Below, one piece after another: positions 18,003 to 24,741 of a stretch of 24,741 nucleotides of DNA. How positions within the stretch are numbered: the stretch's first letter is position 1; each line of letters opens with the position of its first letter. This stretch comes from Chara braunii (Eukaryota; Streptophyta; Charophyceae; Charales; Characeae). The notes under the pieces were generated by a model. It was given only the letters and a program-made list of their open reading frames with translations. It searched no databases and was not told the origin of the DNA. The DNA lies in NCBI GenBank assembly GCA_003427395.1, contig BFEA01000252.1, positions 1,275,948-1,300,688 of the forward strand. The letters are read 5' to 3'. A program made the position numbers and the translations under genes.

Positions 18003-18391
18003 TAGGGGTGCACTATCTGTGCTAGGCCGGTTGGTCCGTCGGTTGGTCCGTTTGCCGTTTACTCCTCTGTCCTATCCGCCGTTTTCTCGTACTGAGGGGC
18101 TCTTGCGGGAAAACAGGTAAAGCATCCCTTGCAATATCCAAACTTCTTCCCTCTCCGTTTCCTGGCGTCTTTGATTTGCACCGTTTTTTTTTGTCTTCTC
18201 TTCCCGTTCGCTTGCCCCCGTCATTTCCGTCTTCTTATTTTCTTCGCTCTTCCTTTTTATTCCTTTTTTAAAGTTTTTTACCTTTCTTTTCCATTTCCGC
18301 CTTCTCGCATTCGCCTTCCCACTTTTCGCATTCTCTTTCCGTTTTCTTGTTGAAGTTGTTGCTGCTCCTCTACATCCGTTTTCTTCTTCTT
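18003..18391. other. Pyrimidine-rich anonymous sequence
   Basis: Strongly T/C-rich from about 18128. On the minus strand it reads as lysine/arginine/glutamate-rich low complexity. No recognisable domain. Confidence 0.5.
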
Positions 18392-18452
18392 CTTTTTTTT
18401 TTTTTTTTTTTCTCACTACCTTCCTACCACTACTCCTAAGACTATATAGAGG
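18392..18452 (-). mobile_element. SINE tail, copy 1 (left of adapter)
   Basis: A T run (about 18392-18411) is followed by a 41-base block at 18412-18452 identical to 22592-22632. In SINE orientation (minus strand) this is the 3' end followed by the poly-A tail. It is cut exactly at the adapter. Confidence 0.85.
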
Positions 18453-18490
18453 CTGTCTCTTATACACATCTAGATGTGTATAAGAGACAG
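18453..18490. other. Double Tn5 mosaic-end adapter (sequencing artefact)
   Basis: CTGTCTCTTATACACATCT (18453-18471) is followed directly by its exact reverse complement AGATGTGTATAAGAGACAG (18472-18490). The 19-base mosaic end joined head-to-head is the junction adapter of Nextera mate-pair libraries. Its minus-strand translation gives SYTHLDVYKRQ, a peptide known as a contaminant in protein databases. It is not genomic; the contig is likely misjoined or badly gap-filled here. Confidence 0.98.
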
Positions 18491-18549
18491 GGATTGAACC
18501 CACGACCTCCTGAATGCCACTTGTTAGCCGTACCAACTGAGTTATGTGG
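18491..18549 (-). mobile_element. tRNA-derived SINE head (right of adapter)
   Basis: The minus strand reads TAACTCAGTTGGTACGGC (A-box like) and, about 35 nt later, GTGGGTTCAATCC (B-box like), joined by AAGTGGCATTCAGGAGGTC. This is the layout of an internal Pol III promoter in a tRNA-derived SINE. The same GTGGCATTCAG-AGGT-GTGGGTTCAA occurs in the second copy at about 22962-22999. Between this head and the tail at 18452, the ~330-bp body seen in copy 2 is missing. Confidence 0.75.
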
Positions 18550-18749
18550 AGTGTGGGGTGAAGGGTACAGGAACCGTGTGGTAGGTAGGGCGAAAATGGT
18601 TCGGGTTGCATAATGGATAGTTCATCGTTCGAGGGGAGTAGTCGACTCACATACAAAGTGGCCCCATGGGTCACCTACGGACACCGCATGGGTGGGTGGG
18701 TGGGAAACCACATCGTAGGTAGAAATACTACCTGGGGCAGTCCACGTAG

Positions 18750-19363
18750 ATAGAGTCTGCCTGATGACCAGCAGGTGCGAGTTGACGGTTGTCTCATGGA
18801 TTAGGATAGGGATGCTCGCGAGCAAGTAAAAGGAAGGTTTGGAAAATAGCAAAGAGGTCATTGTGAGTAGAAGAAGATGAGATGAGGTGGGGAGGCATAC
18901 ACTCAATCAATACGAGTGAATGCTTCTTCATGAATAGGATCGATAATGGCGGTGATCTGAGATCCAGAAGCATCGGTAGAAATGGCAGTTGTTGAAAGAC
19001 GAAGAGTCCAAAGCCTTCCCGGGAGAAAAGGAAGGTGATTCACCCACCATAAAAGGACATTGATGATAGTGCTGGGAACTTGGACTGGAGTGTCCCAATT
19101 AGAGGTGGAGATACCATCGTAGTGTGACGAAATAAAACGTGAGACTCGTTATTTCCCGAGACTCGATGGAAAGCTTCAGTGAGTGAAGCAAGCTTTCCTG
19201 CGAGCTTCGCAAGTGACCTGCTGGAAGCGGGCGAATCGAAAGTAGACGACATAAGATCAAGAATTTTGGATGCCTTGTCTTGCGGAAAAACCTCGACTCT
19301 CTTGTCATGAGAATCGACAATACAACCTAGAAACTGATTTGCTGACTTGGGAGAAAAGAACAT
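18750..19363 (-). pseudogene. DIRS-like reverse transcriptase / RNase H fragment
   Basis: The minus-strand frame 19363-19040 reads QFLGCIVDSHDKRVEVFPQD and then LAKLAGKLASLTEAF. This is the end of an RT domain followed by the helical connection typical of DIRS/Ngaro-type elements. It stops at TGA, but one frame over it continues without loss as LLWWVNHLPFLPGRLWTLRL and then AISTDASGSQITAIID, where W-W and T-D-A-S match the start of the RNase H domain (18967-18978). After another stop at 18903, weaker matches follow in other frames (FAIFQTFLLLARE; ILIHETTVNSHL). The 5' part is missing above 19363. This is a decayed fragment with at least two frameshifts; Ty3-type origin is less likely. Confidence 0.72.
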
Positions 19364-19745
19364 TTAGGAAGACTTAGGTAGGAAACACATGAGGCCTCTC
19401 CAGAGTCTCCACCATCTCCTTCACTCCCCGCGCCCGCGCCCCCCGCCCAACCCCCCCTTCCTCCTTCCAATATCCATCTCAACTTCCTTCTCTCCTCCAT
19501 CTCCCCTCTGTAAATACTTCATATATACGCCCCCCCCATCCCCATCCACCCGACCCCCCATTTGAACCAAGCCTTCCTTTCACCTATTGCTAGCCATGTG
19601 CGCACGCACCCATCCAATCCTTTCCATGTTTGGCTAGACAGAGAGGTTGGAGGCAGAGAGGTGGGAGGGTAGAGCACAAACTCCATCCTTTGGTCTCAGA
19701 CCACCTCCATACTGTCAAAAAAAATCACAGCTTGACAAAATTACA

Positions 19746-19748
<3 letters not shown>
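19364..19748. other. C/T-rich anonymous sequence
   Basis: C-rich runs at 19426-19460 and 19530-19558. No gene recognised. Confidence 0.5.

Positions 19749-19776
<28 letters not shown>
19749..19776. repeat. Poly-A tract
   Basis: A28 preceded by AAATCACAGCTTGACAAAAT and TACAGTTA. The AAATCACAGCTT phrase recurs at 20456-20510 with ACAGTTGAAAAA nearby, so this may be the 3' end of a retroposon family. Confidence 0.85.
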
Positions 19777-19779
<3 letters not shown>

Positions 19780-20038
19780 TGTCCGAGGGCTGCCCTACTG
19801 CTTGACTGGGTGCTGCCAGTAAGCCTCCCGGCCAATAGGGCAAACCCCGGAAAGGCTAAGGATTGGGGGGAGGGTTGCCCCCAAAGACAGTCCCCCCACT
19901 TGCCAGGCGTCTAGGGCCGCCAGGGACGGGTTGGTCCTCTGTCTTGTCTGCTCTCCCCACCTCCTCTTTTCAGATGTAAGAACATGCTCGCCGGTCATGA
20001 GCAGCCAGACTGAGCCCCCCAGAATAGAGGGAAATCTC
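19777..20038. other. Anonymous sequence between A and T tracts
   Basis: GC-rich sequence lies between a poly-A run on the left and a poly-T run on the right. It could be one or two retroposon bodies. Nothing recognisable. Confidence 0.4.
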
Positions 20039-20240
20039 TTTTTTTTTTTTTTTTTAAGCAACTTCGTATACGGGAAACCTACTTAACGAGGTGATAAGAG
20101 TATCCCCGATAAGTAGGCCCCAGCGTCGAAGGCTCCATCTATTGGTGGGGAGCTACACCTGCAGCTGGAAATCGGGTCCAGCGTCCCTGTACAAAGATGT
20201 GATATGTGTCAGCTGGAAATCGGGTCCGGCATCCCTAGAC
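20039..20240 (-). mobile_element. Candidate retroposon sharing hairpins with 16.5 kb
   Basis: A T run (20039-20055) is followed by a body containing two tandem units (offset 48 bp) of CAGCTGGAAATCGGGTCC, each forming a 6-bp hairpin (20164-20182, 20212-20230). The same hairpins occur twice in the retroposon at 16435-16796. Orientation is inferred from the T run. I see no target duplication. Confidence 0.5.
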
Positions 20241-20326
20241 ATCGATATGTGTCTGTGTCCTACTGAGTATTTGTTCATCAATCTACATATATCCCATGGG
20301 GGATGAAGGGGGGCATCTCGTTTTGG

Positions 20327-20430
20327 AAAAAGAAGAAAAAGAAAAGGAAAAAAAAGAAAAAAAAAGGAAAAAAAGGGGAAAAAAAAGGGGAAAAAAAGGG
20401 GAAAAAAAGGGGAAAAAAAGAAAAGGAAAA
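20327..20430. repeat. Purine-only tract (A/G)
   Basis: About 100 bases almost entirely of A with GG or GGGG interruptions. Confidence 0.9.
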
Positions 20431-20637
20431 TTAGTAAACTACAGTTGAAAAAAGAAAAATCACAGCTTAAAAAAAATACAATTGAAAGAAACAAAATCAC
20501 AGCTGTCTCATCAACAGCAGCGACCTATGGTTATTGGCATTCCGTCCATCATGCAATCCATTCATCAACCCACCCAACCATCTATTGATGCATTCACTCA
20601 TCCAGCCCTCTGTCCAATTCGGTAAAAACGCCCCTAT

Positions 20638-20789
20638 AATGATGACAACAACAACAATAACAACAGTAATGACGATGAAGTTGATGACGACAGTGACAAC
20701 GACAATGACCATGAGAATGAGGACGGGGACATCGACAAGGACACGAAGCTGGGCAAGCACGAGGACAAGGATGACGATACAAAGACAAG

Positions 20790-20837
<48 letters not shown>

Positions 20838-20861
20838 GAAGGAGGAGGAGGAGGAGGGGAG
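20638..20861 (+). repeat. Cryptic GAY/AAY trinucleotide region with (GAT)n and (GAG)n
   Basis: Imperfect GAC/GAT/AAC/AAT triplets (20638-20789) pass into perfect (GAT)n at 20790-20836 and then (GAG)n. The frame reads as aspartate/asparagine/glutamate-rich (for example SDNDNDHENEDGDIDKDTKL) and stays open to about 20961 without an upstream start codon. It may be decayed microsatellite or an acidic exon; I favour the former. Confidence 0.75.
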
Positions 20862-21296
20862 GAACAAGGTAGGGAGAGAAAGAAGAGGTAGGGGAGGAGA
20901 AGCAATGGTGATAACTGCCAGAACTAAGGGAAAACAGCTGGTTTGCATGAAGGTTTTGTAGCTTTGCTTCCGATAAACTGATACTCCTTAGAACAGAAAG
21001 GGTACACGAAAACCCAATGGCCACAAAATGGAAGGCGCATAATCCCCGCCCCGCCTCCGCCCCCCACCCCACCCCAAACATCCGCATACTTATCTAGCCC
21101 AGTCGTTAGTCGTACCCTTATAGTTTAAGCTAACATTGAAATTTCCACCCCTTCTATCACTTTCCCCCCACCAGAAAGTAATACAGAGCCAATGCAATGA
21201 AATTCAGAAAAGGGAGGTCAAACTAGAAAGAGCAACACTGCTCAACACCCATCACCCATTCACTCAGATGACCCATGGCAACGGAAGATGACCACG
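20862..21296. other. Anonymous sequence
   Basis: No recognised gene. A C-rich run lies at 21045-21078. Confidence 0.5.
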
Positions 21297-21735
21297 ATGG
21301 TCTCATTCCCGATTGCAAGAAAGCCTCATGAAGAGGTGGCAATCAATTACCTTCTTCCTATCTTTCCTTTCCTGAAGACAACAAACACATCCCGGCTGGT
21401 TGCACCCATAACCTGGCTTCAACACCGAGTTTGTATAAATCATAAATCTACTACCCTATGCTATAGGAAAAACCCGTACATCTCATTAAAGCCTCATGAA
21501 GAGGTGGTACCAACTTTCCCATCTTTCCTTTCCTGAAGACAACAAAACGCATCCCTGCTCGTCACACCCATAACTTGCCTTCAACACGGAGGTTGTGTAA
21601 ATCACAAATCTGCCTAAGTTAAGACGAAAACCCCGTACCAGCACCTCTAGCACTCGAAGGGCGTTTAAAAAAAATAAAAAAATAAAAAAAATAAAAATAA
21701 AAGAAGAAGACGAAAACCCCGTACATCTCAAAACT
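21297..21735. repeat. Tandem repeat, about 170-180-bp unit
   Basis: AAGCCTCATGAAGAGGTGG, CTTTCCTTTCCTGAAGACAA, ACACCCATAACYTG-CTTCAACAC and AAATC..AAATCT recur in order from 21321 and from 21489. CCCGTACATCTCA closes the first unit (about 21474) and appears again at about 21719 after an A-rich insertion (21667-21700). Two full units plus an end. Confidence 0.88.
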
Positions 21736-21773
21736 TACAGGTCCTCATCATCATCGTGATCATCTAAGGTAAA

Positions 21774-21930
21774 TAGATAGGTAGGTGGGTTGGAAGGAGG
21801 AAAGGCAGGGTGAATAGGGAGGTCAATAGGTAGGCACATAGGGAGGTGAATAGGGAGGTGAATAGGTAGGCGCATAGGTGGGTAGGCAGGTCAGTAGATG
21901 GGTGAGTAGGTGGGGTTCATCGGTGGGTGG
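21774..21930. repeat. Degenerate GGTAGG/GGTGAATA minisatellite
   Basis: Many variants of GATAGGTAGGTG, GGGAGGTGAATA and GGTAGGCRCATA in a row, with a unit of about 12 bases. Confidence 0.85.
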
Positions 21931-22480
21931 TCTTAAGAAGGTTGATCTAAAGGGGTTGTGTATCTGGACTACCAATGCTCCTGCCCATTCGTTTCCTCAG
22001 GACTCTAGCGCTTCAAGTCGTCAAACGAGATAGTTGCATATACCTATAGGCACACTTGAGTGTGCAATCCTTATTTCATCGAACTGAATCCTCCTACAGC
22101 ATTATAAATAGACTGTACAGCAAAGGGCCTTGGAAACAATCACAGCATGTAGGATGTGCACTAGTACAACTCAAAATATGAAGCCACATTCACTTCTATG
22201 TTATGACAAAATCCCTACCACAAAAAAAAATCATCCATCACATGAACTCATACCAACCTTAATCCTTACGGTTTCCCGCCTCCTTCAACTCATAAAATCT
22301 CCCCCAACCCCAGCGCGTCCTCCGAAATCTGCATCCCTAAAACTGGAAACCACCTCTACTAGATGGTTTGACTCTACATTGCCACCATGCAAACCAAATA
22401 TGCAGTGCCAACTCCTTATCACAGCCATCCCTAACCTGCAAACTTACCACGACACTAGCCCTTTCTCAGCCAACATATTC

Positions 22481-22484
<4 letters not shown>
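21931..22484. other. Anonymous sequence
   Basis: The plus-strand open frame from 22130 is open mainly because it enters the CT array. I recognise no domain in it. Confidence 0.5.
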
Positions 22485-22574
<90 letters not shown>

Positions 22575-22591
22575 NTTTTTTTTTTTTTTTT
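22485..22591. repeat. (CT)n, an N, and a T run
   Basis: About 90 bases of CT end in an N at 22575 and change abruptly to T16. The N at this junction suggests an unresolved join. Confidence 0.95.
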
Positions 22592-23001
22592 CTCACTACC
22601 TTCCTACCACTACTCCTAAGACTATATAGAGGGGACCCCTGCAAGCATACGGCCTCGCAAGCGAGGTAATTCATGTTGCCCCCCGCCCCAACAGCGGTAG
22701 TCAGGAATGGGGTGGGGCCGCCGGTGGGGGTCCGGCTAACGCAAAGACCGAGCATTTTGCCAGTAGCTGCGCCTCCCTTTCTCATCGCCCCACACCCCTC
22801 ATCAAGTAGCAGCAGAGGCTATGGCCAACACTCTCCCACACACCACACACAACCCACTCGCGCTCACACTCACACCCGTGTTGGTCATAGGCCCAGCAAA
22901 TACCGATCAGGGGTATCCAGAGGACTATCACAGTCCATTGGCACTAAGTGGGCTGCAGGCGGCCATGGGGCTTGAACCCACAACCTACTGAATGCCACTT
23001 T
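22592..23001 (-). mobile_element. tRNA-derived SINE, longer copy
   Basis: In minus orientation: AAGTGGCATTCAGTAGGTTG, then GTGGGTTCAAGCCCC (B box); a ~330-bp body; the 41-base 3' block shared exactly with 18412-18452; and then the A tail (T run at 22576-22591 on the plus strand). The 5' end is truncated before the A box, at about 23001, where an oligo-T run of other origin begins. Body landmarks are the inverted CCTCGCTTGCGAGG at about 22655 and GT/GA-rich sequence around 22830-22880. Confidence 0.78.
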
Positions 23002-23064
23002 GTTTTTTTTTTTCTGGTTGCCAAAAAAGAAGGGCGTTAATCAAAAAAAAAAAAAAAAAAAAAA
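23002..23064. repeat. Oligo-T and poly-A tracts
   Basis: A T-rich run around 23001-23012 and an A run at about 23043-23064 enclose a short unique stretch. Confidence 0.85.
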
Positions 23065-23085
23065 GGAAGGGCGGCGGCCTTGAGA

Positions 23086-23257
23086 CATTGCGGCTCGCCA
23101 CACCACTGTCGAAACGAAAAAGGAATGAATGCATGTTACCCAGAAAGTCGCAAGATGCATCTGTTGCTATTCATAGTAACGATGCATTTTGCCATTCTCT
23201 GCGGGAAGATGCGCTCGTACTTTTCTAGTTTCGACAGTGGTACGGCGAGGCCCATTA
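23086..23257. mobile_element. MITE family M1, second copy
   Basis: The 162-bp element (23091-23252) has termini CGGCTCGCCACACCACTGTC on the left and the inverse of GGCCTCGCCGTACCACTGTC on the right, both continuing GAAAC. Flanks are CATTG (23086-23090) and CATTA (23253-23257), a 5-bp duplication with one change. Termini match the copy at 10889-11008 but the inner sequence is different and longer. Confidence 0.9.
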
Positions 23258-23272
23258 TCATATCTCATCGAA

Positions 23273-23345
23273 CAAACTGGCTCCAGGTAACTCAAGAATC
23301 ATTTCACTGATTTGATTAAGCCAGGATTCGAACGCGGGTCTGTTT
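23273..23345. repeat. Dispersed repeat family S, copy 3 (tRNA-derived)
   Basis: AACTGGCTCCAGGTAACTCAAGAAT then ATTTCACTGATTTG match 530-590. GGATTCGAACGCGGGTCTGT carries, on the minus strand, the clearest B-box-like sequence of the family. Confidence 0.68.
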
Positions 23346-23511
23346 AGGACATACTCGTGGTCCTCTAGACATCCAGGAAGGATGTCCGACGTCGTCTTCT
23401 CTGCATGCCCTGAGTTACGCTCACACTGAGGAAGGAGTCCGCACAGGACTTACTCCTAATGTAGCCGTCAACGCGGTCATATACATCCAGGACAGTCCAT
23501 ACTCTCTTCTG
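23346..23511. other. Region rich in nested short palindromes
   Basis: GACATCCAGGAAGGATGTC (about 23369) is a hairpin with a 3-nt loop. ACTCCTAATGTA and TACATCCAGGAC (about 23450-23496) face each other. The latter resembles the M3 inner end GGACTTTCTTGGATGTA in inverse. It may be a rearranged M3 element. Confidence 0.45.
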
Positions 23512-24215
23512 TGTACACCCCGGCGAGTCGCATTCAGTCAACTCGTCAGACAGTTCCCTTGCATGCGAACATCTTACTGGAGGAGGAGCGACTTAAGGCC
23601 CCTCCCATCACGGTGACCCCCTTTTCTACTTCCTCCCTCTTTCTCAAGCTCTAGCTATGGGGCTTCAAGTTGCAAGCACCCAACCTACCTATCAAGCCTG
23701 CCAATCGCCACACACCCCTCCTAAATCCAACACCCCTCTCTGCACCCCTAACGAAGCCCACTGTAGATGAAGTGTCCACTCAGCAGGGGAGCGCAGCTCC
23801 CAGGATGATGAAGAAGAAGAACAGCAACTCGATGAAGATGAAGTGTCTGCCACGTCGAAGAAGAACCGCTGAAAAAAAAGTGCAGCTTCGGTGGCAGCTG
23901 ACCAAACCCGAACAAGCACACAAATATGAGGAAGCGCGTTTCGCAACGCAGCTCGTTCGTTGGCTATAAATAGTTTCTGAAACTGTGTTCGCTGAAACAG
24001 ATACTATTTGCAAGGAGGCTGCGTTCCTCTTAATACAACCGAAAATGAAATGGAACATAATGATTACGGTAATTGGCATTCATAGAACGCATTCTTTTTT
24101 CTTTTTTTTTATAGATAGAACGCATTCTCGAAAGACCTACTAGATATCTAGAGTCCAGACTGTGAAAAATTAGGCTCACCTCTACATGTAATCGACTGGC
24201 TCACACAGCTACTGT
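23512..24215. other. Anonymous sequence
   Basis: The open frame at 23670-23969 (plus) is lysine/arginine-rich through imperfect GAA/GAT triplets, and I recognise no domain. ATAGAACGCATTCT is repeated at about 24081 and 24116, flanking a T-rich stretch. Confidence 0.45.
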
Positions 24216-24269
24216 AACAGCAAATTCCGATGCTATATCTAGACTGTACAGCAAATTCTGATGCTATCG
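24216..24269. repeat. Short tandem duplication
   Basis: ACAGCAAATTCCGATGCTAT and ACAGCAAATTCTGATGCTAT lie about 31 bp apart. Confidence 0.85.
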
Positions 24270-24420
24270 CAATGAACATTAGTATAAAAATAAATACTGG
24301 GAAAACTAGTCCAAATGATTTCTATAGTGCTTCCATGCACAATTCTCTCTGCGACTGGGTCTTTCTTATATTGACAGACAATGCCATAAAACACGAACCA
24401 ACTACGTCACTTGAGAAAAA

Positions 24421-24499
24421 TGGGAGACGATCTGACTTGAACCCATAACTCTTCATACTTGCACAAAAACATGCGTTCTACCACTTGAACTACGCCCCC
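24421..24499 (-). tRNA. tRNA-like sequence, Ala-like, probably pseudogene or SINE head
   Basis: On the minus strand the acceptor arms GGGGGCG and CGTCTCC can form seven pairs (two G-T). The D stem is GTTC/GAAC, and the anticodon stem CATGT/GTATG has five pairs including G-T. The A box (TAGTTCAAGTGG) and B box (GGGTTCAAGTC) are present, and a T5 run just after the end could stop Pol III. Overall the primary sequence is nearest tRNA-Ala. Against function: the anticodon loop has 10 bases instead of 7, the variable loop is long, and the T stem pairs at only three of five positions. Confidence 0.55.
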
Positions 24500-24563
24500 A
24501 ACGAGCAGCAAGTTAGTGTACAACCAGCGACAAACATTCCATGCGGATGCAAATGACGACAAG

Positions 24564-24611
24564 GGGTTAGGGAGAAAAGCGGGTAGGGAGAAAAGGGGGT
24601 AGGGAGAAAAG
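24564..24611. repeat. Three 16-bp tandem units
   Basis: GGGTTAGGGAGAAAAG, CGGGTAGGGAGAAAAG and GGGGTAGGGAGAAAAG follow one another without a gap. Confidence 0.95.
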
Positions 24612-24671
24612 AAAACAACAGGAAGAAAGCTCGAAAAATCTTAAGCTCACCCAGCCACGAAAGTGACGAGA

Positions 24672-24674
<3 letters not shown>

Positions 24675-24741
<67 letters not shown>
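24675..24741. repeat. Poly-A tract at window end
   Basis: A67 running to the right edge. It could be a retroposon tail, but it is also typical of contig-end low complexity. Confidence 0.95.

Noticed and set aside
18603-18640. GGTTGCATAATGGATAGTTC, like a tRNA A box
   Set aside because: No B box at the right distance and no acceptor pairing.
18072-18674. 200-codon minus-strand open frame
   Set aside because: It contains the adapter translation SYTHLDVYKRQ and a poly-lysine run from the T tract, so it is an artefact.
22130-22669. 179-codon plus-strand frame
   Set aside because: More than half is CT array, N and T run; the first part has no recognisable motif.
24564-24611. Telomere-like GGGTTAGGG
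   Set aside because: Only one unit resembles a telomere; the true unit is 16 bp and carries GAGAAAAG.
1-24741. CRISPR array, operon or prophage
   Set aside because: No regularly spaced repeats with unique spacers, no Shine-Dalgarno-led gene runs, and clear eukaryotic markers throughout.

Overview
This is a piece of eukaryotic nuclear DNA that is mostly repeats. There is no bacterial-type gene organisation, and I cannot support any complete protein-coding gene. The best clue to the organism is U6 snRNA. Two retrocopies (2104-2220 minus; 12222-12346 plus) have the 5' stem (GGGACATC followed by a Y-G-W-T-A-A-A run) and, in the second, the 3' end (ACGCATAAATCGAGAAATGG) that I know from plant U6, not from animal U6. 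A green-lineage host (alga or plant) is therefore my best inference, not a certainty.

Layout. 1-4.2 kb: a leading (AG)n array, a compound (CT)n/(TATC)n array, a tiny retroposon scar with a 16-bp target duplication, the first U6 retrocopy, and a three-unit GGGTACCCC minisatellite. 4.2-5.8 kb: a possible two-exon 3' gene end, then copy A (minus strand) of a ~1.1-1.4 kb dispersed repeat with conserved coding segments. 5.8-9.5 kb: anonymous sequence with small dispersed repeats and a (CT)n array. 9.5-15.5 kb: a dense field of non-autonomous DNA transposons (three MITE families), two older tandem duplications that give paired empty and filled insertion sites, and two more U6-derived sequences.

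15.5-17.0 kb: copy B (plus strand) of the dispersed repeat, split by a 362-bp retroposon with a perfect 13-bp target duplication. 17-19.4 kb: another MITE, direct repeats, a tRNA-derived SINE interrupted by a 38-bp double Tn5 mosaic-end (Nextera-type) adapter, and a decayed DIRS-like reverse transcriptase/RNase H fragment on the minus strand. 19.4-24.7 kb: poly-A/T tracts, purine and trinucleotide arrays, a second and longer SINE copy, tandem repeats, a further MITE, a tRNA-like sequence, and a terminal A67 tract.

The features are mobile elements and their debris, not a pathway. The points that most deserve attention are: the adapter at 18453-18490, which makes the assembly unreliable there; the two occupied/empty MITE site pairs; the covarying 6-bp hairpin with a constant 7-nt loop shared by retroposon-like sequences; and the two diverged copies of an unrecognised repeated gene whose reading frames align.
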